DNA from: an uncultured Campylobacter sp.
Lineage (GTDB): Bacteria > Campylobacterota > Campylobacteria > Campylobacterales > Campylobacteraceae
Assembly: GCF_905373215.1 (NCBI RefSeq)
Contig: NZ_CAJPRT010000016.1
Location: 1-39,773, forward strand
Direction: 5' to 3'
DNA length: 39,773 nt
The translations under genes and the position numbers were made by a program. The notes under the pieces are model-generated. The model made no database searches. It saw only the letters and a list, made by a program, of their open reading frames with translations, and had not been told where the DNA came from. Positions 33,674-39,773 of this stretch are shown piece by piece (within the stretch, counting starts at the first letter, position 1; every line of letters starts with the position of its first letter).

Positions 33674-34075
33674 ATGCGTGAGGACGAAAGGATGAATACA
33701 GCGTTGATGGCTAAAATAGATATTTTATTAAATTTGATAAATTTTGCTAAAGATATGAGCGCGATAAAAAGCGACTTGGCAAAGATAGGCTTTAATAGCG
33801 AATCGGAGCTTGTAACAATAACTAAAAATACTATTGTAAACATCTTAAATAGGGTCATCGATAAAGAAATTTCATATGATCTCCTTGAGGAATGGGCAAA
33901 TTTAATAGAGTGTCGCGAGGATATAGGATATGAGGATGAAATTTTGCAAGAGATCATATTTGAGCTGGCAAACCCTTGCCTTTATGGGGAGATAGACAAA
34001 GAGAAGATTTGTATGATTTTAGATGAAATTAAATACGGGCGGAGCGATTCAAATGATACTAGAAAAAAATATTGA
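33674..34075 (+). CDS. Small acidic cytoplasmic protein, possible immunity-type
   Basis: The 133-residue product is helical and acidic, with EEWANLIECREDIGYEDEIL and ELANPCLYGEID in its second half. It has no signal or membrane segment. AAGGATA lies 11 nt before ATG33674; an internal ATG at 33692 is an alternative start. It overlaps the next gene by 23 nt, so the two are translated together. Its composition and tight pairing resemble immunity proteins of polymorphic toxin systems, but no toxin gene is visible and I cannot assign a family. Confidence 0.6.
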   Translation: MREDERMNTALMAKIDILLNLINFAKDMSAIKSDLAKIGFNSESELVTITKNTIVNILNRVIDKEISYDLLEEWANLIECREDIGYEDEILQEIIFELANPCLYGEIDKEKICMILDEIKYGRSDSNDTRKKY

Positions 34076-34395
34076 TATTGTGGGCGAGAGGGCTATTTTG
34101 CTAATGGCGCTAGGCTCATTACAGGCATTGGAACATAAAGCGATCACCATAGATGAAAGCAAAGAATTTATTTTCACCCTATATCTTAACGCACTTGGGA
34201 AAAAACAAGGTCGATGAACGCATTGTAGATATAATAATCGAATGCTGCGAATTAGAGGATATTTTTGAGCTAATTCCTACAAAATATATGCAAACCCTGC
34301 AAACATTACAGAATAGAATAATAGAAATTTTAAAGCAATACGATGAGGAAACTAGAGAAAGATGGGTAATTGTAGATGAGGAATACTTTTCATAA
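34053..34395 (+). pseudogene. Frameshifted small acidic protein gene
   Basis: Two overlapping frames give one continuous product. The first (ATG34053, GGAG upstream) reads MILEKNIDIVGERAILLMAL through HKAITIDES and stops at 34217. The second (34153-34395) reads AKNLFSPYILTHLGKNKVDE through to VIVDEEYFS. Deleting one A in the AAA at 34156-34158 joins them as ITIDEAKNLFSPYIL. A shift in the A6 run at 34200-34205 is also possible. The joined form weakly recalls DUF3969-type proteins. Either it is broken, or the indel is a sequencing error. Confidence 0.6.
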
Positions 34396-34727
34396 CCTCC
34401 GTCTTTGCAGTGAGCGAGCGGGTAAATAAAATTTTAAACGTTACGATAAGAAAGTCCGTGTAAATTTAAATATTTCCAATACTTGATTAGCGTTATTGAT
34501 AATATTGACGGTATGATAAATCACAAATTTTAGACGAATCGGTAAAATTTTACAATTTAAAGAGTTTTATGTATCTTTCTCGATAATTATTAATTTTAAG
34601 CCATTGGCTTGAAAATAAATTAGTAGATAAAATACTCTAATTTAGATTATATGAGATTTTCTTATTCACAATGAAAGCAAGAGTAAAATTTTGAAGTCAC
34701 GATGCTGTGATATAAATTTAAAAATAT
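34396..34727. other. AT-rich intergenic region
   Basis: About 330 bp between the last island-like gene and the tRNA pair. It is very AT-rich, with no supported gene or hairpin. It may hold the right border of the island, but I found no duplicate of the tmRNA 3' end. Confidence 0.5.
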
Positions 34728-34802
<75 letters not shown>

Positions 34803-34843
34803 ATACAAGAAGCACAAATAAATTTAAAATAATATTCGCAAAA

Positions 34844-34918
34844 TGGATGGGGTAGGAGGATTCGAACCTCCGAATGATTGGACCAAAACCAATTGCCTTG
34901 CCGCTTGGCTATACCCCA
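34844..34918 (-). tRNA. tRNA-Gln (TTG)
   Basis: The minus strand reads TGGGGTATAGCCAAGCGGCA onward, with anticodon TTG, T-arm GGAGGTTCGAATCCTCC and acceptor TACCCCA-T-CCA. CCA is encoded. It precedes tRNA-fMet in the same transcript. Confidence 0.93.
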
Positions 34919-34934
34919 TTATAAATAAACTTCA

Positions 34935-34963
34935 ATTATATAAAAATAGTAACTAAAAGTCAA
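34935..34963 (-). promoter_or_regulatory. Promoter of the tRNA-Gln/fMet operon
   Basis: On the minus strand TTGACT (34963-34958) and TATAAT (34940-34935) are separated by 17 bp. The predicted start falls about 10 nt before tRNA-Gln. Confidence 0.8.
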
Positions 34964-35039
34964 GATTAAATTCAAAGAAATCTTATAATAATTTAATAAA
35001 TTATTTATAGAATTATTAAATCAAATAAAAAACTATATT

Positions 35040-35078
35040 TATATAAATAAAAAAGGCTCTAGCTAAAGCTAGAGCCTT
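35040..35078 (-). terminator. Terminator of the pilin-like gene
   Basis: On the minus strand an 11-bp stem AAGGCTCTAGC/GCTAGAGCCTT with a 4-nt loop is followed by TTTTTATTTATAT. It lies 25 nt past the stop codon of the gene at 35103-35510. Confidence 0.93.
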
Positions 35079-35102
35079 ATAAAAGTATCTACAATAAAAT
35101 TA

Positions 35103-35510
35103 TTAGTTGTAGTTAACGTTCTTACCGCCAAACTTAATACCACCATCAGTATTAATTTTTGCTTGAACTTCTTTTAGACCAGGCATTGACCAAACTTGTT
35201 TGCATAGAGTACCATTCGTCATTACTACTGTTACAGTATCATTAGAAACGCCACTTAACTTTAAGCATTCTTCACTCTTAGCTTTTACAGGGTTAGCTAC
35301 ATTTGTCATTTTTTCAAACTGAGTAGTAAAATTACCTTGCGATGTATAATATGCACCCAAATCTGTTACCATGGTTTGAATGTTTGTAGCTGCTTTAGAA
35401 ACCTCAGCATCATCACGCGTAGCTGCAAGTCTTGGAATAGCAACAGCTGCCAAAATACCTAAAATAACGATAACGAAGATCAACTCGATCATAGTAAAAC
35501 CTTTTTTCAT
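35103..35510 (-). CDS. Type IV pilin / type II secretion pseudopilin-like protein
   Basis: The product has 135 residues. It begins with a prepilin leader MKKG and the class III cleavage context G-FTMIELIFVIVILGILAAVA, with the conserved Glu at mature position 5 (FTMIE). The hydrophobic helix is followed by a soluble head with a possible disulfide pair (C in EECLKL and TLCKQVW). AAGGAG lies 6 nt before the ATG. It has its own consensus promoter and strong terminator, so it is monocistronic. Such proteins form pseudopili in secretion or DNA uptake; in Campylobacter the ctsG-type pseudopilins serve natural transformation. Which role applies here cannot be read directly. Confidence 0.88.
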   Translation of the reverse strand: MKKGFTMIELIFVIVILGILAAVAIPRLAATRDDAEVSKAATNIQTMVTDLGAYYTSQGNFTTQFEKMTNVANPVKAKSEECLKLSGVSNDTVTVVMTNGTLCKQVWSMPGLKEVQAKINTDGGIKFGGKNVNYN

Positions 35511-35565
35511 GGTTTACTCCTTAAATAAAATTCATCCCGCATACCTATATGCGAAACTTGGCAGA

Positions 35566-35594
35566 ATTATAGAGAAAAATTTAAAAATTGTCAA
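35566..35594 (-). promoter_or_regulatory. Consensus sigma-70 promoter of the pilin-like gene
   Basis: On the minus strand TTGACA (35594-35589) and TATAAT (35571-35566) are perfect hexamers separated by 17 bp. The leader is about 50 nt long. Strong constitutive transcription is expected. Confidence 0.88.
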
Positions 35595-35785
35595 TAGTTT
35601 TTGGCAAATTTTTTACAATTTATTTACAAAGTCCGATTTTGTGGGCATTTCAAAATCAAAATTTCAAGTTCATTTGCTCTATTAATGTATTGTAGTGGCG
35701 CCTCTGTACATTTATATCATAAAAATTATTTGCTTTCATTCTGTGCGCGTCCGATAAACCATATGTCTATTCGAGATACAGAATG

Positions 35786-36976
35786 CTACAGCCCATATCG
35801 CTTGATTAAAATTTCATACTCCTCTACACGTCTATCTCGCAAAAACGGCCACCAGCGGCGCACATTTTCGCATCTTTGCATATCGATGGTTACGACTTCA
35901 CATAGCTCATCGGTGCTATTTGCGCGAAACAGCTGTTCGCCCTGCGCGCCGAAAACAAAACTATTGCCCCAAAATCTAATCCCCTCTTCGCTGGCAAGCT
36001 GGTCTACGCGCTGTTTATTCGGCAGCACCTCTAAAGTTTCGCCGTTAAATTTGATCTCTATCGAAATTTTTAAATTCTCTCGCGCCGCCTCATTTTTCGC
36101 GGGCAAAATTTCGCCGCCGATCGCCATTTTGCTGCTATCCGTTAGCGCCCCGTTATTAAAGGATAAAATTCCGCCCTCGCTTAAAATTTTACTATCGCCG
36201 CCCGTATCCATGGAGCGTAAAATTTTATCGCTGGCTGTTCCGCCGTCGCTTGCTGCCGAAATTTTATTTCCCCCGGATAAAATTTCATCCGGCGAGACTT
36301 CGCTAAGCGCGGCGCTCTCAAAGCCCACGCGATTTACGGCGATTACGGGCAGGGAGTTTGCCACCGCATGCCCACGCTGTACCGCCACCCAAGCCTCCAG
36401 CTGACTCGCTTTTTCGTCCTCGCCGTCGCCGTCGAACCACCCGATCGCGGTCGGATATATGAGTAGCTCCGCGCCCCGTAGCGCCATCGCGCGCGCCGCC
36501 TCGGGATACCACTGATCCCAGCACACCAGCACGCCGAGCCGTCCCACGCTCGTATCTATGGGCTCAAAGCCCAGATCGCCCGGCGTGAAATAAAATTTTT
36601 CGTAAAACTGCGGATCATCGGGAATATGCATCTTGCGGTACTTGCCGGCGATCGTGCCGTCGCGCTCGAATACCACGGCGGTGTTGTGATACAGCCCTGC
36701 GGCGCGACGCTCGAAAAGCGAGCTTACCAGCACCACGCCGAATCTCTTCGCTACCTCGCTCCACAGCCGCAAATCACGCTCGAAATCCTGCGCATAGTCG
36801 AAATTTTCGGTATTTTCGCGCTGGCAAAAATAATGCGTCTGATGAAGCTCTTGCAAAACGATTAACTGCGCGCCCTTCGCCGCTGCGCGCGCGATGAGCT
36901 CGATGCTACGCGCTATCGTGCGCGCCTTGGTACCTTCAAATTTATGCGAAATCAGCCCAACTTTTAAAATTTTCAT
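35786..36976 (-). CDS. aguB: N-carbamoylputrescine amidase AguB with about 110-residue internal insert
   Basis: AguB hydrolyses N-carbamoylputrescine to putrescine, the second step of agmatine use. It is a cytoplasmic nitrilase-family enzyme with the catalytic triad E43 (LQELHQTHYF), K115 (KYRKMHIPDD) and C152 (LVCWDQWYPEAAR). At 396 residues it is about 105 longer than usual. The extra part lies at about 221-330, between VIAVNRVGFE and GIRFWGNSFVFG, which are contiguous in normal homologues. This Gly/Ser/Ile-Leu-rich insert is encoded by an RAATTY-bearing array. The frame stays open throughout, so the enzyme could still fold with an exposed loop. The start overlaps the end of aguA by 35 nt. 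Confidence 0.93.
   Translation of the reverse strand: MKILKVGLISHKFEGTKARTIARSIELIARAAAKGAQLIVLQELHQTHYFCQRENTENFDYAQDFERDLRLWSEVAKRFGVVLVSSLFERRAAGLYHNTAVVFERDGTIAGKYRKMHIPDDPQFYEKFYFTPGDLGFEPIDTSVGRLGVLVCWDQWYPEAARAMALRGAELLIYPTAIGWFDGDGEDEKASQLEAWVAVQRGHAVANSLPVIAVNRVGFESAALSEVSPDEILSGGNKISAASDGGTASDKILRSMDTGGDSKILSEGGILSFNNGALTDSSKMAIGGEILPAKNEAARENLKISIEIKFNGETLEVLPNKQRVDQLASEEGIRFWGNSFVFGAQGEQLFRANSTDELCEVVTIDMQRCENVRRWWPFLRDRRVEEYEILIKRYGL
35987..36316 (-). repeat. RAATTY array forming an in-frame insert in aguB
   Basis: The 330-nt insert, three bases per residue in frame, holds about 9 RAATTY sites on the plus strand, mostly as TAAAATTT and TAAAATTC. They are read on the coding strand as Lys-Ile/Lys-Phe or Glu-Ile-Leu. 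The interval between sites is irregular, about 20-40 bp. Confidence 0.75.
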
Positions 36977-37988
36977 ATTTTTCCTTAGGTCTAAATTTAA
37001 AGCCGAATTTATTCATGCACGAGCAGTGCAGCGAGCCGTTTTGACGGATGAAAACGCGCGCGTTCACTCCCACTACTTCGCGATCCGCACACGCCGCACG
37101 CAGACGCGACAGCGCCAGCTCGTCCGCCGCGCGGTTTGGATCGTGCGGATCTGCGGGGTCCGCGTAGGTAGGCACGATGAGCGCGCCGTTTAAAAAGACG
37201 AAATTTGCGTAAGTCGCGGGCAGCCTGCGCCCCCGATAAAAGATCGCGCGCGGGATCGGCAGTTCGATCACGTCGTACCCAAGCGATGAAATTTCATCTT
37301 TCATCGCGCTAAGCTCCGCATAGTGCAGATCGCTCGGATCGTCGCACGAGCTTATCGCCACAACGCGCGGGTTTAGAAAACGCGCGAGAGTATCGACGTG
37401 GCTGTCGGTATCGTCGCCTTTTATGAAGCCGTGCCCCAGCCAGATTATGTTTTTTAGTCCGAAAATTTCACGCAGCCGTGCGTCCAGCTCCGCCTTGCTT
37501 AGGGAGTTGCGATTTTCGTTCAGCAAACACGCGCTAGTAGTTAACATCGTGCCCGCGCCGTCAAAATCGACGCTGCCGCCTTCTAAGATCAGATCCACGT
37601 CTCGTAGCGGACGGGCGCTCGCGGCGTAAAGTTTGGAATTTAACGCGTCGTCTTTAGCGCTTGCGAACTTGCCTCCCCAGGCATTGAAACGAAAATTTAG
37701 CCCCGTGATTTTACCGTCCTCCTCTACGTCGATCGCGCCGTAATCGCGGATCCACGTATCGTCGGTATCGATTTGTGCGAAGCTCGCATTTGCTAAGCCG
37801 CCGCAAATTTGCTCAAAATCCTCGCGGCTCGGCGCGATCGCGACGACCGACTCAAACCTCGCTGCTGCGGCGATAAAGTCGCGATAAGCCGCCCGTATCT
37901 CGCCTAAATACGGCGCCCAGTCGGTACCCGCGTGCGGCAAAGATACCAAAAGCGCCTCTTGCTCTTCCCATTCGGCGAATGCTCTCAT
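36942..37988 (-). CDS. aguA: Agmatine deiminase AguA
   Basis: AguA converts agmatine to N-carbamoylputrescine and ammonia. It has 348 residues and belongs to the peptidyl-arginine-deiminase-like guanidino-modifying family. Family motifs are DTWIRDYGAI, ILEGGSVDFDG, KGDDTDSHVDTLARF and the catalytic cysteine C322 in NGSLHCSCM. The typical residues GG before the final motif are replaced here by NG. The gene overlaps aguB by 35 nt on the same strand; together they make putrescine from agmatine. No ribosome site of high quality is seen before the ATG at 37988. Confidence 0.93.
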   Translation of the reverse strand: MRAFAEWEEQEALLVSLPHAGTDWAPYLGEIRAAYRDFIAAAARFESVVAIAPSREDFEQICGGLANASFAQIDTDDTWIRDYGAIDVEEDGKITGLNFRFNAWGGKFASAKDDALNSKLYAASARPLRDVDLILEGGSVDFDGAGTMLTTSACLLNENRNSLSKAELDARLREIFGLKNIIWLGHGFIKGDDTDSHVDTLARFLNPRVVAISSCDDPSDLHYAELSAMKDEISSLGYDVIELPIPRAIFYRGRRLPATYANFVFLNGALIVPTYADPADPHDPNRAADELALSRLRAACADREVVGVNARVFIRQNGSLHCSCMNKFGFKFRPKEKYENFKSWADFA

Positions 37989-38041
37989 TTTTGCTCCAAG
38001 ATTAAAATTTCACGGATTATAGCGAAAAAAATATTTGTAGA

Positions 38042-38118
38042 TGGTGCGCCCGGAGGAATTCGAATCCCCGACCTTTTGAACCGCAATCAAATGCTCTATC
38101 CAGCTGAGCTACGAGCGC
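38042..38118 (-). tRNA. tRNA-Arg (GCG)
   Basis: The minus strand folds as acceptor GCGCTCG/CGGGCGC with A73-CCA, D-arm TAGCTCAGCTGGATAGAGC, anticodon stem TTTGA/TCAAA, loop TTGCGGT and T-arm GGGGATTCGAATTCCTC. The anticodon is GCG, where bacteria normally have ACG (later inosine). It would read CGC and CGU but not CGA. Confidence 0.93.
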
Positions 38119-38505
38119 ACGAAATAAAAGAAAACGAGATTATAGCGTTTTTAGCTTAAATTTAACCAAAAAGCGGTTTAAATTTCGACATGCGATAAAT
38201 TTTAGCTTCGCATTTTTCGCATTTTTGCGTTTGCCTTATCGCGACGCCCAGTTTTTCGTTTAAATTCCAACGTGCAAGAATTTTAGCCTACTCGAATTTA
38301 TCTTGTATTGCGCCGAAATTTAACTTACTTAAGGATTCTGCTCGCATCTTAGAATTTAAAATTTATCCTACTTAAAATTCCGCAAGTCAAATTTAAAATA
38401 TCATAAAAATTTACGACCTTGCAGCCCAAATCCTGCGTAAAATAAATAAAATTTATTGCTTTTTAGGTATCATAAGCAAGTAATAAAATGAACGAAGGAG
38501 AGAAA
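38119..38505. other. RAATTY-rich intergenic region
   Basis: About 390 bp without a gene or RNA. It contains about 12 AAATTT/GAATTT/AAATTC sites. A possible -10 TATCAT lies near 38468, before the secreted Cys-rich protein gene. Confidence 0.6.
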
Positions 38506-39129
38506 ATGAAGCAAGTATTTTTAGCGTTTGCGCTGTGGCTCGGCTTTAGCGGGGCTGCTTTTGCGATGCAAGATACGGAGCCGAGCGAGGCGCAAGGGCA
38601 AAATTCCGCGGGAATTAAAATTTTAAGCGACGAGTTTTTGAAGCTATCCGCAAGAGAACACGCGAATGTGGTCGGTCGCTGTGTTACTTCCCATATTTAC
38701 GATGATTGTGACAAAATTTATTCGTTAGAAATTTCGCGACTTATAAAGGAGTGCGGTTTCGGTGATGGGAGATATAGCGCTTGTCAGAATTTATTAAGTA
38801 TCGCGGATAAGCACTGCTTTGAAAAAGATCAAATTGAAAATTTATTAGCATGCAGCTTGTCCGGAGAAATTTTAGTTAAAACAAATAAGATCGAAACTGG
38901 ATTAAAGCGATTAATAAGAGCTTGCGAGGTAGGTAAGATAGGGGATTCTTGTTTGCTCTGTGCGATAACCATTTTTTATTACTCTTTAGACATAGACGAG
39001 GTAATTAAATATATGACGATGACACGAGATTTAGCGTATGATAAGGAGCATTTCAATAAAATCATCAAAAAATTGCAAGATTGCAAAGCCGACAAAGAGT
39101 GCAATCCTGCAAAATTAGAATTTCAATAG
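38506..39129 (+). CDS. Secreted cysteine-rich protein, function unknown
   Basis: The start ATG38506 has AAGGAG 5 nt upstream; an earlier in-frame ATG at 38488 would put that site inside the coding sequence. The signal peptide is MKQVFLAFALWLGFSGAAFA, giving a mature protein of about 187 residues. It is helical with about ten cysteines, including CVTSHIYDDC, CGFGDGRYSAC, CLLC and CKADKEC. The arrangement recalls cysteine-rich Sel1/Hcp-like repeat proteins of Helicobacter, but the repeats are not clear. Probably periplasmic with disulfides. Confidence 0.7.
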   Translation: MKQVFLAFALWLGFSGAAFAMQDTEPSEAQGQNSAGIKILSDEFLKLSAREHANVVGRCVTSHIYDDCDKIYSLEISRLIKECGFGDGRYSACQNLLSIADKHCFEKDQIENLLACSLSGEILVKTNKIETGLKRLIRACEVGKIGDSCLLCAITIFYYSLDIDEVIKYMTMTRDLAYDKEHFNKIIKKLQDCKADKECNPAKLEFQ

Positions 39130-39196
39130 GCAAGCGGCGATATAGCAAATACGGCGGGCTAAATTTCTAAATTTAAAAAGCAAAGGAAAGATCGCT

Positions 39197-39533
39197 ATGG
39201 CGGATAAGCTGATCGACATTGGGCTAATTTTGTTTTTCGGCGGCTTTTGTATGCTATATAAACGGCGTATTGGGCATCGGCAAAGACTATATGCAGCGCA
39301 ATAAAATAGACTTCGTGCGCTGGATCTTTAGTCCGAGGCACATTTTGCGCTCCAATACGCCGTTTGATTCGAACCAGCCGCTAGAATTAAAATTTAAAGA
39401 GCCCAAAAGCAAGCATTTGATCTACAATTTCTTCGAGCTCATCATACATTATGCGATAATCGCGCCGTTTTTAGTGATCTATGCGGGGATTTTTCTATTT
39501 TGCGCGGGGCTCGTCATTAAAATTTTATCCTAA
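39197..39533 (+). pseudogene. Frameshifted small two-helix membrane protein
   Basis: A first frame starts at ATG39197 (AAAGGAAAG upstream) and gives MADKLIDIGLILFFGGFCML before leaving the likely frame. The second frame continues as INGVLGIGKDYMQRNKIDFV to the stop at 39533, with a second hydrophobic helix near the end (IIAPFLVIYAGIFLFCAGLV). Removing one base in CTATATAAAC (39254-39262) joins them into about 111 residues. Either a decayed gene, programmed +1 shifting, or a base-calling error. Confidence 0.6.
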
Positions 39534-39719
39534 ATTTAAAATTTGCGACGCGGATGCAAAGCGGGCATTGCATAGACGCCGTTATTCGTAGCGGAATTTC
39601 AAATTTTACGCCGCATCTCTTGCCAAGCATGCTACACTTATTATATTTTAAGAGATAAAATTTCAAAATTTTATCGCCGAATCCACGGCTTGTGAAATTT
39701 ATGCCGTATTTTCTGTTTC

Positions 39720-39770
39720 TTGGGGCGGGAAGGGGCCCCAATTGCGAGGTCGCTCCCCTTCCCGCCCCAA
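39720..39770. terminator. 16-bp perfect GC-rich hairpin at the window end
   Basis: TTGGGGCGGGAAGGGG (39720-39735) pairs perfectly with CCCCTTCCCGCCCCAA (39755-39770) across a 19-nt loop. The stem is much GC-richer than its surroundings. It lacks an obvious T tract within the window, so terminator is only one possibility; an element end or regulatory RNA are others. Confidence 0.55.
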
Positions 39771-39773
39771 ACC

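Larger units (their letters stand above)
30426..34395. mobile_element. Putative genomic island next to the tmRNA 3' end
   Basis: A P4-type integrase gene lies 193 bp past the tmRNA, followed by an HTH protein and small genes of lower GC than the core. This is the usual architecture of an integrative element using ssrA as attachment site. I could not find a second copy of the tmRNA 3' end in the window, so the right border is unproved. 34395 is the end of the last island-like gene. Confidence 0.6.

Noticed and set aside
34408..34419. An 11-bp match (AGTGAGCGAGC) to the inside of tmRNA near 30326 as the island's right attachment site
   Set aside because: It matches an internal tmRNA segment, not the 3' end used by integrases, and it is short.

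Overview
The window is a chromosomal stretch of a Campylobacter with unusually high GC for the genus, most likely C. gracilis or a close relative. The tmRNA tag reads ANNVKFAPAYAKAA, the nitrate reductase operon has the order napA-G-H-B-L-D, and the tungstate, formate and agmatine genes all fit Campylobacter. The species name is an inference from composition and gene content.

Layout. 1-3.5 kb: heat-shock operon hrcA-grpE-dnaK behind a near-consensus promoter and a CIRCE operator. 4-6.8 kb: tungstate uptake, with tupA divergent from tupBC and a perfect palindrome over the tupA -10 box. 7.3-10.2 kb: a class V aminotransferase/cysteine desulfurase-like enzyme and a membrane-anchored ankyrin protein. 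10.6-14.9 kb (minus): a small protein, a ModE-like regulator of unusual architecture, fdhD, and a selenocysteine formate dehydrogenase read through an in-frame UGA. 15.5-21.9 kb (plus): the periplasmic nitrate reductase operon with an FNR-like site. 22-29 kb: hypothetical membrane proteins, an AI-2E-family transporter, a ribD remnant, ruvB and a VapBC pair. 29.2-30.4 kb: panB and ssrA (tmRNA). 30.4-34.4 kb: a small AT-richer island next to the tmRNA 3' end, with integrase, HTH protein, small membrane protein, lipoprotein and a frameshifted gene. 34.7-38.1 kb: tRNAs fMet, Gln and Arg(GCG), a type IV pilin-like gene, and agmatine catabolism (aguA, aguB). The end holds two small secreted or membrane genes (one frameshifted) and a 16-bp GC-rich hairpin.

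Functional links. Tungstate/molybdate uptake, the ModE-like regulator, FdhD, the Sec formate dehydrogenase and NapA form a coherent Mo/W-pterin electron-transfer set: formate oxidation can feed periplasmic nitrate reduction.

Most unusual signal. RAATTY hexamers (AAATTT, AAATTC, GAATTT, GAATTC) are massively over-represented in intergenic DNA. They also invade three conserved genes as in-frame, low-complexity coding inserts: the TupC N-terminus, the NapL N-terminal third and the middle of AguB. In C. jejuni RAATTY is the CtsM methylation motif that marks DNA for natural uptake. The arrays are therefore candidate self-recognition DNA-uptake arrays, some of them maintained as translated sequence. 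This is a hypothesis.
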